In this document: piece after piece, positions 1 to 7,839 of the stretch | How the letters are laid out: each line of letters begins with the position of its first letter | Position numbering within the stretch: position 1 is the stretch's first letter | DNA from: Chloroflexota bacterium | GTDB taxonomy: Bacteria; Chloroflexota; Anaerolineae; Anaerolineales; Villigracilaceae | Assembly (NCBI GenBank): GCA_024434165.1 | Contig: QMIW01000034.1 | Coordinates: forward strand, 1 to 64,000 | DNA: 64,000 nt | Direction of reading: 5' to 3' | Made by a program: the position numbers and the translations under genes | Notes under the pieces: generated by a model | What the model saw: only the letters and a program-made list of their open reading frames with translations | What the model was told of the DNA's origin: nothing | Databases searched by the model: none

Positions 1-1539
1 AGCGGCATAATCCAATACCTGCCGCACGCGCGCACCGCTCAATGCGTAGGTCGAGATACCATCTCGACCCACAGGCTTGTCATCAATGTAATAGAAATGC
101 GGATACCCGCTCTTCGTCGGCTTGAAATCAATCCCCGCCGATTCCGCCAGTTTGCGAACCTTTAACTTGGCGGAGTTCAACACGTTGAAATCCAGTTTCG
201 CGCGGCGCTGCCTCCCCTTGCGGACGGTATCCACCGAATGCGGCGCGCACGCCAGCAGCACGTCTGCAATGATGTCCGCCAACTGGCGCGACTTCTTTTC
301 GTCGAATCCGCGCTGGGTGATCCACGGCGTGCCGAGGCGGATGCCCGAAGGCGCCGCCGCGCTCTTATCGCCAGGAATCGTATTGCGGTTGACGACCACG
401 CCCACAATGTCCAGGATGCGAGCCGCCTGGTCGCCGCTGAGTTTTGTTCCATCTTCTCCAACAATCGAAGAACAGTCCACATTCAACATGTGGCAGTCCG
501 TCCCTCCAAACGGGACGCGCAGCCCGCGCTTCATGAATTGATCTGCCATCGCCGCCGCATTCCTGATCGTCTGTTCCTGCAGCTTCTTGAACTGTTTGGT
601 CTGCGCCAGTTTGAATGTCAGCGCCAAGCCAGCGAAAACATTGACGTGCGGACCGCCCTGCTCGCCTGGGAAGACAGCCTTGTCAATCTTTTTGGCGATG
701 TCGGCAAACGTGGTCAGCAGCACTGCCCCGCGCGGACCATCCAGACTCTTGTGCGTGGTGGACATGACCACGTGGGCGATGCCAATCGGCGAAGGCACAA
801 CTCCCGCCGCCACCAGCCCGCCAATGTGCGAAATATCCGCCAGGAAGTACGCGCCGACCTCATCGGCAATCTCGCGGAATTTCTTCCAATCGGGGACCCA
901 CGAATAGGATGAATAACCCGCGATGAGCAGTTTGGGCTTCGCCTCGTTCGCCAGTTTGCGGATGGCTTCATAATCCAGCCGTTCGTTTTCGTCCACGCTG
1001 TAATGCACGGCGTTGAACCACTTGCCGCTGCGGTTGACGGGCGAGCCGTGCGAGAGATGACCGCCGTGCAGCAGGTCGAGTCCCATCACGGTATCGCCCA
1101 CGTTGAGCAATGCCTGGTACACCGCATTGTTGGCGGGCGCGCCCGAAAGCGCCTGCACGTTGACGTAAATCTGGTCTGCCGTGAAGCCGTTGGCGGCGAA
1201 GGCTTCGGCGGCGCGGCGGCGAGCCAGCGACTCGACCACGTCCGCATATTCCACGCCTTTGTAGTAGCGCGGGTCGCCGTTGCGGCGGTAATCAGCAAGA
1301 CGCGCGGGATAATCGAGAATCTCCTCCTCAGTCATCCAGCGCGTCTCTTCGTCGGGGTAGCCTTCGGCGTAAATGTTCTGAAAAGCAGACATCAACGTCT
1401 CGCGCACCGCCATCGGCGCCGTGGATTCGGATGGAATCAAAATCAACTTACGGTATTGCCTTTCGGCTTCGAGTTGGGTCAATTCGTAAACGTCAGGGTC
1501 GAGATCGGCAAGTTTGCCGCGAACGAGAAAATCGGACAT
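1..1539 (-). CDS. glyA: serine hydroxymethyltransferase, C-terminally extended, truncated by window edge
   Basis: This is a PLP enzyme that interconverts serine and glycine while charging tetrahydrofolate with a one-carbon unit. The start is the ATG at 1539, with AGGAG upstream; the frame stays open to base 1 (513 codons). The PLP lysine is seen in STTHKSLDGPRGA (Lys264), and the family stretch GGTDCHMLNVD is present. Ordinary bacterial SHMTs are near 415-430 residues. Here a further stretch after the SHMT fold (about residue 445 on, ending GARVRQVLDY at the edge) continues without a stop. Some Chloroflexota are known to carry GlyA fused to a GcvT-like aminomethyltransferase domain. That would explain the extension, but the deciding part lies outside the window. 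SHMT identity is firm; the fusion is inference. Confidence 0.9.
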   Translation of the reverse strand, partial: MSDFLVRGKLADLDPDVYELTQLEAERQYRKLILIPSESTAPMAVRETLMSAFQNIYAEGYPDEETRWMTEEEILDYPARLADYRRNGDPRYYKGVEYADVVESLARRRAAEAFAANGFTADQIYVNVQALSGAPANNAVYQALLNVGDTVMGLDLLHGGHLSHGSPVNRSGKWFNAVHYSVDENERLDYEAIRKLANEAKPKLLIAGYSSYSWVPDWKKFREIADEVGAYFLADISHIGGLVAAGVVPSPIGIAHVVMSTTHKSLDGPRGAVLLTTFADIAKKIDKAVFPGEQGGPHVNVFAGLALTFKLAQTKQFKKLQEQTIRNAAAMADQFMKRGLRVPFGGTDCHMLNVDCSSIVGEDGTKLSGDQAARILDIVGVVVNRNTIPGDKSAAAPSGIRLGTPWITQRGFDEKKSRQLADIIADVLLACAPHSVDTVRKGRQRRAKLDFNVLNSAKLKVRKLAESAGIDFKPTKSGYPHFYYIDDKPVGRDGISTYALSGARVRQVLDYAA

Positions 1540-1555
1540 ATCTTTGGTCTCCTGG

Positions 1556-1660
1556 TTGGGTGGTCGAATAGCCGGACAGTCGAATGGTCGGGTGGTCTAT
1601 TGGTCGAATGGTCAAAGAGACGACGACCAGACTGGGCGACCATCAAACGACAAGACTAAC
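1556..1660. repeat. degenerate tggtcg-type low-complexity repeat
   Basis: The stretch in front of glyA is built from imperfect copies of words such as GGTCGAATGGTC and GGTGGTC. The same vocabulary reappears at 33702-33785 inside the P3 arm of the SAM riboswitch. No gene or promoter is obvious within it. Confidence 0.55.
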
Positions 1661-1720
1661 GGGAATTGTAGGACGGGACGGGGGATGGGTCAAGTGAAAA
1701 ATGACATAAACAGCCAAAGT

Positions 1721-2308
1721 CTACGTTGAACTGCTGTGTACCTTGATGATTTCCCTGCATTGCGGAAAATTCGGGCATCCCCAAAACCTTTCACCCGATT
1801 GTCTAGCCGTCCGAAGCAGCATTCTTACGCCATGTCGCGGGCAAAGGGGAGGATTGTCAACTGTATATTGATGAGCAGGCGCTTCTCGTTGATACGCCAT
1901 ATACTTCCCAATTGCTTCCTTGAACAGCACGCCCAGCTTTTCGGAATTGTAAGTATTCTGTACCCGGATACGAACCAAAGGGATTTTGACCTCTTCAAGA
2001 ATGTTCTCTACAAAGGCGTCTCTCTCCATCCGGTCAGGACGTTCATGAGACCTGTCGTCCAATTCAATGACAAATACGGGTTTTAGGGTCTTCGGGTCAC
2101 ATAGCACAAAATCTACCTGTTTTCTGTCAATTTTGTTGTAATACGCGAAGTATTGCGATTGGTCAACAACAATAGACACCAGGTCACGGAGAGCGACATG
2201 GGGAAAAATGACAAGGTGATCTTTGGTCATGCCTCGCAGTACATGAAAAAAGGAGGCTTCAGCATTCGTCAGCAGCGTCCCACGCGAGACAAATCGTGGG
2301 GGCGGCAA
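1721..2308 (-). CDS. DUF2726 protein with C-terminal topoisomerase-type zinc finger
   Basis: The protein is about 195 residues. Its core matches the DUF2726 (PD-(D/E)XK-like) pattern: YYNKIDRKQVDFVLCD, then VFVIELDDRSH, then a segment ending PLVRIRV. The D...E-x-D spacing suggests a nuclease-like fold. The C-terminus (CPRHGVRM...GERFWGCPNFPQC) resembles the four-cysteine zinc finger found behind topoisomerase I. Family members often begin with a membrane helix; here none is present because a TAG closes the frame at 2378-2380. The start is uncertain: a TTG at 2308 is used here, without a clear ribosome site. The gene stands alone, convergent with nothing. Function in the cell is unknown; DNA repair or processing is a guess from the fold. 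Confidence 0.7.
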   Translation of the reverse strand: MPPPRFVSRGTLLTNAEASFFHVLRGMTKDHLVIFPHVALRDLVSIVVDQSQYFAYYNKIDRKQVDFVLCDPKTLKPVFVIELDDRSHERPDRMERDAFVENILEEVKIPLVRIRVQNTYNSEKLGVLFKEAIGKYMAYQREAPAHQYTVDNPPLCPRHGVRMLLRTARQSGERFWGCPNFPQCREIIKVHSSST

Positions 2309-2640
2309 AACATGCTCTACGACCGGGTCGGGGGTAACTGACTCGTTTTTTGGAATAGCAAGTTTTTGCTTTGCTGGCTAGGTCTTCCTGGGTTTTATCC
2401 CAAACAACAAGGTGAGGCATCCTGGGTTTTGCGGCGGCATTATCCCTCCAAATTCGTCATGATAATCATGGGCACAAAATTTTATCAGCAAAGTGCAGCG
2501 CAATACAGGTCTTTCGGGGAAATTTATAAATTAACGGGATATCATCCCACTCCACGGCTCGCATTTCTAACCGCGATCCATTGCCGGGAACATGACCAAA
2601 GGGGCTTGAATTTCGCAGGCAAAAATTATACACTCAACCT
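2309..2640. other. intergenic region, no gene seen
   Basis: This is the divergent spacer between the DUF2726 gene (minus) and the histidine kinase (plus). I see no RNA or conserved ORF. A TATACA element at 2627-2632 lies eight bases before the kinase ATG and could drive a nearly leaderless transcript. Confidence 0.5.
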
Positions 2641-3897
2641 ATGACCGCCCCTACCAAGACCGGACAACTCAAAGCCCTGCAAGGCCGCAGTGATTTGCTG
2701 CTGCGCCTGGTGGAGTTGAGCGTCACGCTGAATTCCACGCTCGACCTCGACGCCCTGCTGCAATTGATCACCTCCACGGCAACCGAATATCTGGGTTGCG
2801 AGGCGGCGTCCATCCTGCTTTACGATGAGCGCCACCCGCGCCTGTATTTTGCCGCCGCCACCGGCTCCGACCCCAACCAGCTTGCCGAAATCCCCGTGCC
2901 GATTGATAACAGCATCGCGGGCACGATCTTCCGCACCAACCAGCCGCTCATCCTCAACGACGTGGAAGACGACCCGCGTCATTACCAGATCGTCTCCGAG
3001 CACGTCAAAATCAAAATCCACTCCCTGCTCGGCGTGCCCATGCCCATCAAGGACCGCGTGGTGGGCGTGCTGGAAGCCATCAACAAACGCAACGGCGATT
3101 TCGACGAAAGCGACAGCATCGCGTTTTCCGTTCTCGCTTCGCACGCCGCCATCGCCATCAACAACGCGCGCCTGCTCCGCGCCACCCAGCAGGCGCTCAA
3201 CAAAGTGCGCGAGACCAACCAGATCAAGACCAACTTCCTTTCGCTGGCTTCCCACGAACTGCGCACGCCGCTCGGCATCATCATCGGATACGCAACGTTT
3301 CTCCAGGAGGAATCCAAAGGCATCCTCTCGGAACACGCCAACCAGGTACTCGGCGCCGCCACTGAAATGCGCGCCCTGCTCGACCAGATGAACAACCTGA
3401 CCCTGCTCCAAACCGACGAGATGGAACTTCGCCCCGCGAAGATCTCCGTGCAGGATGTGCTGAATTTTGCGCTCGACGAAGTGAAATACCTCGCTTCGCG
3501 GCGGGACCTGAAGCTGGTCCTCGCGTTTCAAGAGGATCCAATCTTTGTGAACGTGGACCCCGAAAAGACCATCCTTGCATTCGTCAACCTGCTCAACAAC
3601 GCCGTGCGCTTTTCGAATGACGGCGGCGAGATCACCATCGGGGCGGTGCCGCAGGGCGAGCAAGTCCTCGCCTGGGTGCAGGATAAGGGCAAGGGCATCC
3701 CTGTGGACAAACTGCACAAGATCTTCGAGGAGTTCTATCAGATCGAACCGCCCAACACACGCAGTTACGGCGGCTTGGGCATCGGGCTTTCGATTGCAAA
3801 AGGACTCATCGAGGCGCAGGGCGGGAAGATCTGGGCGGAATCCGAAGGGCTGGGCAAGGGCGCCACACTCAAGGTGCTGCTCCCGCTCCACAAATAG
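2641..3897 (+). CDS. soluble GAF-domain sensor histidine kinase
   Basis: A 418-residue sensor kinase that autophosphorylates a histidine and passes phosphate to a response regulator. Order: a GAF domain (about residues 22-170, beginning near TLDLDALLQLI), a short linker helix, a HisKA dimerisation helix with SHELRTPLG (phospho-acceptor His205), then the HATPase_c domain with N-box NLLNNAVRFSND, G1 box QDKGKGIP and G2 box GGLGIGLSIAKG. There is no signal peptide or membrane helix, so it should sense a cytoplasmic ligand or partner. No response regulator gene lies beside it, so its target is encoded elsewhere. The start codon lacks a Shine-Dalgarno sequence and follows a possible -10 element, so leaderless translation is likely. 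Confidence 0.9.
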   Translation: MTAPTKTGQLKALQGRSDLLLRLVELSVTLNSTLDLDALLQLITSTATEYLGCEAASILLYDERHPRLYFAAATGSDPNQLAEIPVPIDNSIAGTIFRTNQPLILNDVEDDPRHYQIVSEHVKIKIHSLLGVPMPIKDRVVGVLEAINKRNGDFDESDSIAFSVLASHAAIAINNARLLRATQQALNKVRETNQIKTNFLSLASHELRTPLGIIIGYATFLQEESKGILSEHANQVLGAATEMRALLDQMNNLTLLQTDEMELRPAKISVQDVLNFALDEVKYLASRRDLKLVLAFQEDPIFVNVDPEKTILAFVNLLNNAVRFSNDGGEITIGAVPQGEQVLAWVQDKGKGIPVDKLHKIFEEFYQIEPPNTRSYGGLGIGLSIAKGLIEAQGGKIWAESEGLGKGATLKVLLPLHK

Positions 3898-3966
3898 CGC
3901 GGATATCGCGCTTCCTTATTGACATTCCCCCACCCCTCAGGTAGAATACAGACCGCTTTGACCTTG

Positions 3967-4039
3967 GGGCCTGTAGCGCAGTTGGGAGCGCGTCTCAATC
4001 GCACTGAGAAGGTCAGGGGTTCGAATCCCCTCAGGTCCA
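3967..4039 (+). tRNA. tRNA-Ala (anticodon CGC)
   Basis: A complete 73-nt cloverleaf. The acceptor GGGCCTG pairs with CAGGTCC and contains the G3:U70 pair that marks alanine tRNAs. The D-stem is GCGC/GCGC, the anticodon stem TCTCA/TGAGA with loop ATCGCAC, and the T-stem AGGGG/CCCCT with loop TTCGAAT. The discriminator is A. CCA is not encoded. The anticodon CGC reads GCG codons. Confidence 0.95.
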
Positions 4040-4040
4040 C

Positions 4041-4130
4041 CTGTTCAGTGACCAGTAAACAGTGATCAGTAAGCAGTTACTGAACAGACAAACTGGTCAC
4101 TGATTACTGAAGGCTGATCACTGGAAAACC
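4041..4130. repeat. short direct/inverted repeats between the two tRNA-Ala genes
   Basis: The spacer is made of words such as CAGTGATCAGTAAGCAG and ACTGGTCACTGATTACTG. CTGTTCAGT at its start is the exact inverse of ACTGAACAG further on. A matching CAGTGATCAGTGATCGG word sits in frame inside leuS at 5919-5937, suggesting a dispersed minisatellite-like repeat. Confidence 0.6.
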
Positions 4131-4203
4131 GGGCCCATAGCGCAGTTGGGAGCGCGTCTCAATGGCATTGAGAAGGCCGGGGGTTCGAATCCCCCTGGGT
4201 CCA
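4131..4203 (+). tRNA. tRNA-Ala (anticodon GGC)
   Basis: A complete 73-nt cloverleaf, nearly identical to the first alanine tRNA. The acceptor GGGCCCA pairs with TGGGTCC (again G3:U70). The anticodon loop ATGGCAT gives GGC, reading GCC/GCU codons. The T-stem is GGGGG/CCCCC. The two genes differ mainly in anticodon and acceptor, which is consistent with duplication. Confidence 0.95.
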
Positions 4204-4211
4204 CACAAAGC

Positions 4212-4232
4212 AGAGCAAGTCTCAGACTTGCT
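4212..4232 (+). other. perfect hairpin after tRNA-Ala
   Basis: GAGCAAGTCT and AGACTTGCTC form a ten-base stem with a one-base centre, directly after the second tRNA and before the T-box. It lacks a T-run, so it is more likely an RNA processing or stability element than an intrinsic terminator. Confidence 0.4.
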
Positions 4233-4239
4233 CAACAAA

Positions 4240-4511
4240 AGTCAGGACAGGAGTAGTAGGTCATCCCGCCAGCGAGAAGGGAGAGCGAGGTGGAAGCCCT
4301 TCAACGGCATCGAACGGGAATGCCGCTCAACAAGACCGAACTCGCCTGTCGCCCTGAACGAAGGGAACTGCGCTGGTGAATCAAGTAGTCAGCGACGGGG
4401 TTGCCCGTTATAGCAAATGAGTGGTAAGCCCAAATTAATTTGGACTTACAATTCGGGTGGTACCGCGGAGCGCATAGCGTCCTTCGTCCCTGAGTGGATG
4501 AAGGATTTTTT
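4240..4511 (+). promoter_or_regulatory. T-box riboswitch, leucine specifier CTC
   Basis: This leader binds tRNA-Leu and lets transcription into leuS proceed only when the tRNA is uncharged. Stem I can be drawn from the sequence. GACAGG (4246-4251) pairs with CCTGTC (4345-4350), and GGTC (4259-4262) pairs with GACC (4334-4337). Between them lies the specifier loop, with AGTAGTA on one side and GAACTCG on the other. The specifier triplet CTC at 4341-4343 is a leucine codon, matching the downstream gene. The antiterminator T-box motif GGGTGGTACCGCGG is at 4455-4468, and the competing terminator follows. The promoter was not identified. Confidence 0.95.
4480..4511 (+). terminator. T-box terminator hairpin
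   Basis: TCCTTCGTCC (4480-4489) pairs with GGATGAAGGA (4496-4505), followed by TTTTTTGTTTT. The 5' arm overlaps the region following the T-box motif, as expected for a terminator/antiterminator switch. Confidence 0.9.
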
Positions 4512-4527
4512 GTTTTATATCGGACGT

Positions 4528-4657
4528 TAAGTAGTCGGTCATAAGTTTTTAGAAAACAAATTCCTGCTCATGCCGCCGTCCTCGGCGGCGGGGACGCCGC
4601 CGGGAGCGTATTTTTGTAAAATTTATTTTTGTAAAATTTATTTCGACCGACTACTTA
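4528..4657 (+). mobile_element. MITE copy 1 (130 bp, terminal inverted repeats)
   Basis: The ends TAAGTAGTCGGTC and GACCGACTACTTA are perfect inverted repeats. The interior holds a GC-rich palindrome (CCGCCGTCCTCGGCGGCGG, about 4592-4610) and an A/T-rich arm. It matches copy 2 (27668-27782, opposite orientation) apart from one substitution and one extra tandem copy of the 15-base word TTTTTGTAAAATTTA. The outer TA dinucleotides could be a TA target duplication. The element sits between the T-box terminator and leuS. It has no coding capacity. Confidence 0.85.
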
Positions 4658-4735
4658 GACGATAGACCATGGAAATTGACCAGCCTTCATTGTCCGCCGT
4701 CAATGGTCCAAGGTCAGATTTGAAAGGAGACGCAA

Positions 4736-4810
4736 ATGAACATAAGAACGATGACTCGAATCGAGGCGGTGTCCTGCCTTCTCGCGCGCCTCCCTGCCGA
4801 AGCCGTCTAA
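4736..4810 (+). CDS. short leader ORF (24 codons) upstream of leuS
   Basis: The ATG at 4736 has a strong ribosome site (AAAGGAG, six bases away) and the frame ends at TAA 4808-4810. The peptide ends with CLLARLPAEAV and carries three leucine codons (CTT, CTC, CTC) within five codons. It lies between the MITE and leuS, downstream of the T-box. No clear attenuator hairpin follows it. It may be a translated leader, or part of an older leuS 5' region. No known family is recognised. Confidence 0.4.
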   Translation: MNIRTMTRIEAVSCLLARLPAEAV

Positions 4811-4846
4811 TATCAACAACAGAAGGTCAAACGTGGAACCTGCCGC

Positions 4847-4893
4847 CTGAAACTTGGAACTTGAAACTTGGAACCTGAAACTTGAAACCTGAA
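4847..4893. repeat. GAAACTTGGAACTTG minisatellite-like repeat
   Basis: Four to five imperfect copies of CTTGGAACTTGAAA-type words run right up to the leuS ribosome site. This resembles the other word-repeat patches scattered through the window. Confidence 0.6.
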
Positions 4894-4911
4894 ATTGATA
4901 AAGAGGTAAGA

Positions 4912-7704
4912 ATGGCTGAAACAATAAAGAAAATAAAGACAAAAAAGAAGACCAGGACAAAAACCACCGCAAAAGCGGTAAAGCCGGCAAAGGCGAAAGC
5001 CGTCAAGAAACCGGTCGTCACGCCGCCTGCAAAGACCAAAAAACCCGTCACCGCAAAAAAACCTGCGGTCAAAAAACCGATCGTCAAGAAAACGAAGACG
5101 CCGGCAAAACCAAAAGCGGTTGTCAGGCGCCCATCAGGGAAAGCCGCCGACGCCCGGATGCTCATGTCCGCGATGAGTGCGGCAGCCAGGCCCGCAAGGA
5201 GAGCGGCAAAAGCCCCCAGAGATATTTCCTACAACCCGCCGGGCATCGAGAAGAAATGGCAGGCAAAATGGGAAGCGGACAAGTTGTACCGCTCCGTGAT
5301 TGACAACAGCAAGCCCAAGCACTACGCGCTGACCATGCTGCCCTATCCCAGCGGCGACCTGCACATCGGTCACTGGTATGCGATGACGCCGTCCGACGCG
5401 CGCGCCCGCTTCAAACGGATGCAGGGCTACAACGTCCTGTTCCCGATGGGTTTCGATGCGTTCGGTTTGCCCGCTGAAAACGCCGCCATCAGGGACGGCA
5501 TCCACCCGATGAAACGAACCGCCGCGAACATCGAACGAATGCGCAAACAGTTGAAATCCATGGGCACCATGTTCGATTGGGAACGCGAGGCGGTTTCGTC
5601 CGATCCCAGATACTACAAGTGGACCGAGTGGTTCTTCGTCCAGTTGTACAGGGCAGGGCTGGCGTATCGCAAGATGTCGGCGGTGGATTTTTGCCCGAAC
5701 TGCAACACCACACTGGCGCGCGAACAGGTCATCGGCGAAAACCGCGTCTGCGAACGGTGCGGCACGCCTGTCATCAAGAAGGATTTGGAGCAGTGGTTTT
5801 TCAGAACCACCAAGTATGCCGACGAACTGTTGAACTTCGACGAACTGGACTGGCCCGAACGCGTCAAGACTCTGCAAACGAACTGGATTGGACGCTCCGA
5901 AGGCGCGGAAGTACGGTTTTCAGTGATCAGTGATCGGTTGTCCGTGGAGGAGTCGAAGGTCACTGTCTTCACCACCCGCCCCGACACGCTCTGGGGCGCG
6001 ACGTTCATGGTCTTTGCGCCGGAGCACCCGCTGGTGGATAAAGTCACCACGCCCGAACAGCGTGAAGCCGTCGAGGTATACAAGGCGCAAGCCGCGCGTC
6101 AATCGGACATCGAGCGCGAAGCCGCAGACAAGGAAAAGACAGGCGTCTTCACGGGCGGATACGCCATCAATCCCGTTAACAACGAACGCATCCCGATCTG
6201 GATCGCGGACTACGTGTTGATGAGTTACGGCACGGGTGCGATTATGGCTGTCCCGGCGCATGACGAACGCGACTTCGCGTTTGCGCGCAAGTACGGCTTG
6301 AAAGTGATTCCTGTCATTCAACCCGAAGGCGTCGAACTGAACGGCGAGACGATGGAACATGCCCACGAACACGAGGGCGTGATGATCAACAGCGGTCCGT
6401 TCAACGGGACGCGCGCAACCAACGACAAAGGTATGAAAAATCCCGCCATCAAAGCGGTGATCGAATGGCTGGAGGAACGAGGCATCGGAAAGCGCGCGGT
6501 CAATTATCGTTACCGCGATTGGCTGATCTCACGCCAGCGTTATTGGGGCGCGCCCATCCCGATGATCTATTGCGACAAACATGGCTGGAACCCCGTCCCC
6601 GAAGAGCAGCTGCCCGTGCTGCTGCCCGAAGACGTGGAATGGAAGCCGACGGGCGAGTCGCCGTTGAAGTTACACCCGACATGGAAGAATACAACGTGCC
6701 CTGTGTGCGGCGAACCTGCCGTACGCGAAACCGACACGATGGACACGTTCATGTGTTCGTCGTGGTATCACTTGCGCTATTTGAGTCCGCATTACGACAA
6801 AGGTCCTTTCGACGAAGCCGAGTACAACTATTGGATGCCCGTTGACACGTACACGGGCGGCATCGAGCACGCCACCATGCACCTGCTCTACACGCGCTTC
6901 TTCCACAAGGCATTGCGCGACATGGGTATCACCGAAGGCAACGAACCGATGATTCAACTGCGGAATCAGGGCATGGTGCTGGCGGAGGACAACAGCAAGA
7001 TGTCCAAGAGCCGCGGCAACGTGGTTGCGCCCGATGTGCTGGTGGAGAAATACGGCGCAGATACTGTGCGCGCCTACATCATGTTCTTCGCGCGTTGGGA
7101 AATGGGTGCGCCGTGGGATTCGCAAGGCATCGAAGGAACCGCCCGCTGGCTGCGCCGGGTTTGGACCCTGTTCACGGACTCCACCGAGAAAAAACCTTTG
7201 GAATCCCCGGAGACCCTAAAGGGCTTGAGACGAAAAGTCCACCAGACGCTGAAGCGCGTCACACGCGACTTCGAGAACTTCGAGTTCAACACGATTGTTT
7301 CCTCCCTGATGGAACTGCTCAACGAGATGTACAAGGCACGGGAGGCGGGAGCAGTTGGAAGTCTGGAATGGAGCGAGGCGCAGGAAATCTACCTGAAGAT
7401 GCTGGCTCCCGTCGCGCCGCACATCGCCGAAGAGTTATGGACCGCACAACTGGGCAAGCCGTATTCGATTCACCAACAATCCTGGTCCCGGGTGGATGAA
7501 GCCGCCGCGAAGGAAGATGTCATCGAAATCCCGGTTCAGATCAACGGCAAGGTGCGCGACCGCATCACGGTCCCGGCGGAGGCGGGCGAGGACGAAGTCA
7601 AGTCCGCCGCGCTGGCGAGCGGGATCGTCCAAAAGCACCTGGAGGGCAGGGAGCCCAGGAAGGTGATCGTGGTCAAGGGCAAGCTGGTGAGTCTGGTCGT
7701 GTAG
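4912..7704 (+). CDS. leuS: leucyl-tRNA synthetase with Lys/Ala/Pro-rich N-terminal tail
   Basis: A class Ia synthetase that charges tRNA-Leu. The ATG at 4912 is preferred because AGAGGT lies four bases upstream; an in-frame TTG at 4882 has no such site. The HIGH motif (His151-His154, DLHIGHW), the KMSKS loop (Lys696-Ser700), the editing-domain stretch TTRPDTLWGATFM and zinc-ribbon cysteines CPNC/CERCG are present. The length is 930 residues against about 860 in E. coli. The excess is an N-terminal tail of about 100 residues with repeated KKPAVKKPIVKK-like segments, like histone H1 or bacterial Lys-rich nucleoid proteins, before the core starts near YNPPGIEKKWQ. Residues 336-345 (SVISDRLSVE) are encoded by a dispersed repeat word. 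Expression is controlled by the upstream leucine T-box. Confidence 0.97.
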   Translation: MAETIKKIKTKKKTRTKTTAKAVKPAKAKAVKKPVVTPPAKTKKPVTAKKPAVKKPIVKKTKTPAKPKAVVRRPSGKAADARMLMSAMSAAARPARRAAKAPRDISYNPPGIEKKWQAKWEADKLYRSVIDNSKPKHYALTMLPYPSGDLHIGHWYAMTPSDARARFKRMQGYNVLFPMGFDAFGLPAENAAIRDGIHPMKRTAANIERMRKQLKSMGTMFDWEREAVSSDPRYYKWTEWFFVQLYRAGLAYRKMSAVDFCPNCNTTLAREQVIGENRVCERCGTPVIKKDLEQWFFRTTKYADELLNFDELDWPERVKTLQTNWIGRSEGAEVRFSVISDRLSVEESKVTVFTTRPDTLWGATFMVFAPEHPLVDKVTTPEQREAVEVYKAQAARQSDIEREAADKEKTGVFTGGYAINPVNNERIPIWIADYVLMSYGTGAIMAVPAHDERDFAFARKYGLKVIPVIQPEGVELNGETMEHAHEHEGVMINSGPFNGTRATNDKGMKNPAIKAVIEWLEERGIGKRAVNYRYRDWLISRQRYWGAPIPMIYCDKHGWNPVPEEQLPVLLPEDVEWKPTGESPLKLHPTWKNTTCPVCGEPAVRETDTMDTFMCSSWYHLRYLSPHYDKGPFDEAEYNYWMPVDTYTGGIEHATMHLLYTRFFHKALRDMGITEGNEPMIQLRNQGMVLAEDNSKMSKSRGNVVAPDVLVEKYGADTVRAYIMFFARWEMGAPWDSQGIEGTARWLRRVWTLFTDSTEKKPLESPETLKGLRRKVHQTLKRVTRDFENFEFNTIVSSLMELLNEMYKAREAGAVGSLEWSEAQEIYLKMLAPVAPHIAEELWTAQLGKPYSIHQQSWSRVDEAAAKEDVIEIPVQINGKVRDRITVPAEAGEDEVKSAALASGIVQKHLEGREPRKVIVVKGKLVSLVV

Positions 7705-7737
7705 CCCGCCGGCGGAGCGCATCTGCGCAGGATTGAC

Positions 7738-7780
7738 GAAAAGCCCCTGAGAGCCGCAAGGTTTTCAGGGGCTTTACATT
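7738..7780 (+). terminator. intrinsic terminator of leuS
   Basis: AAAGCCCCTGA pairs with TCAGGGGCTTT around a short loop, 33 bases after the leuS stop codon. Confidence 0.8.
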
Positions 7781-7839
7781 TGCCTCAAGCCGAATACAAT
7801 GAAATTAACTTCCAATCGTATACATAGATGGAGACGAAG

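Noticed and set aside
2626-3891. Long antisense frame opposite the histidine kinase
   Set aside because: High-GC third positions leave the opposite strand open. The kinase motifs are unambiguous.
7828-7839. Upstream ATG for the PlsC-like gene
   Set aside because: No ribosome site or -10 element fits; the ATG at 7840 has GGAG at good spacing.
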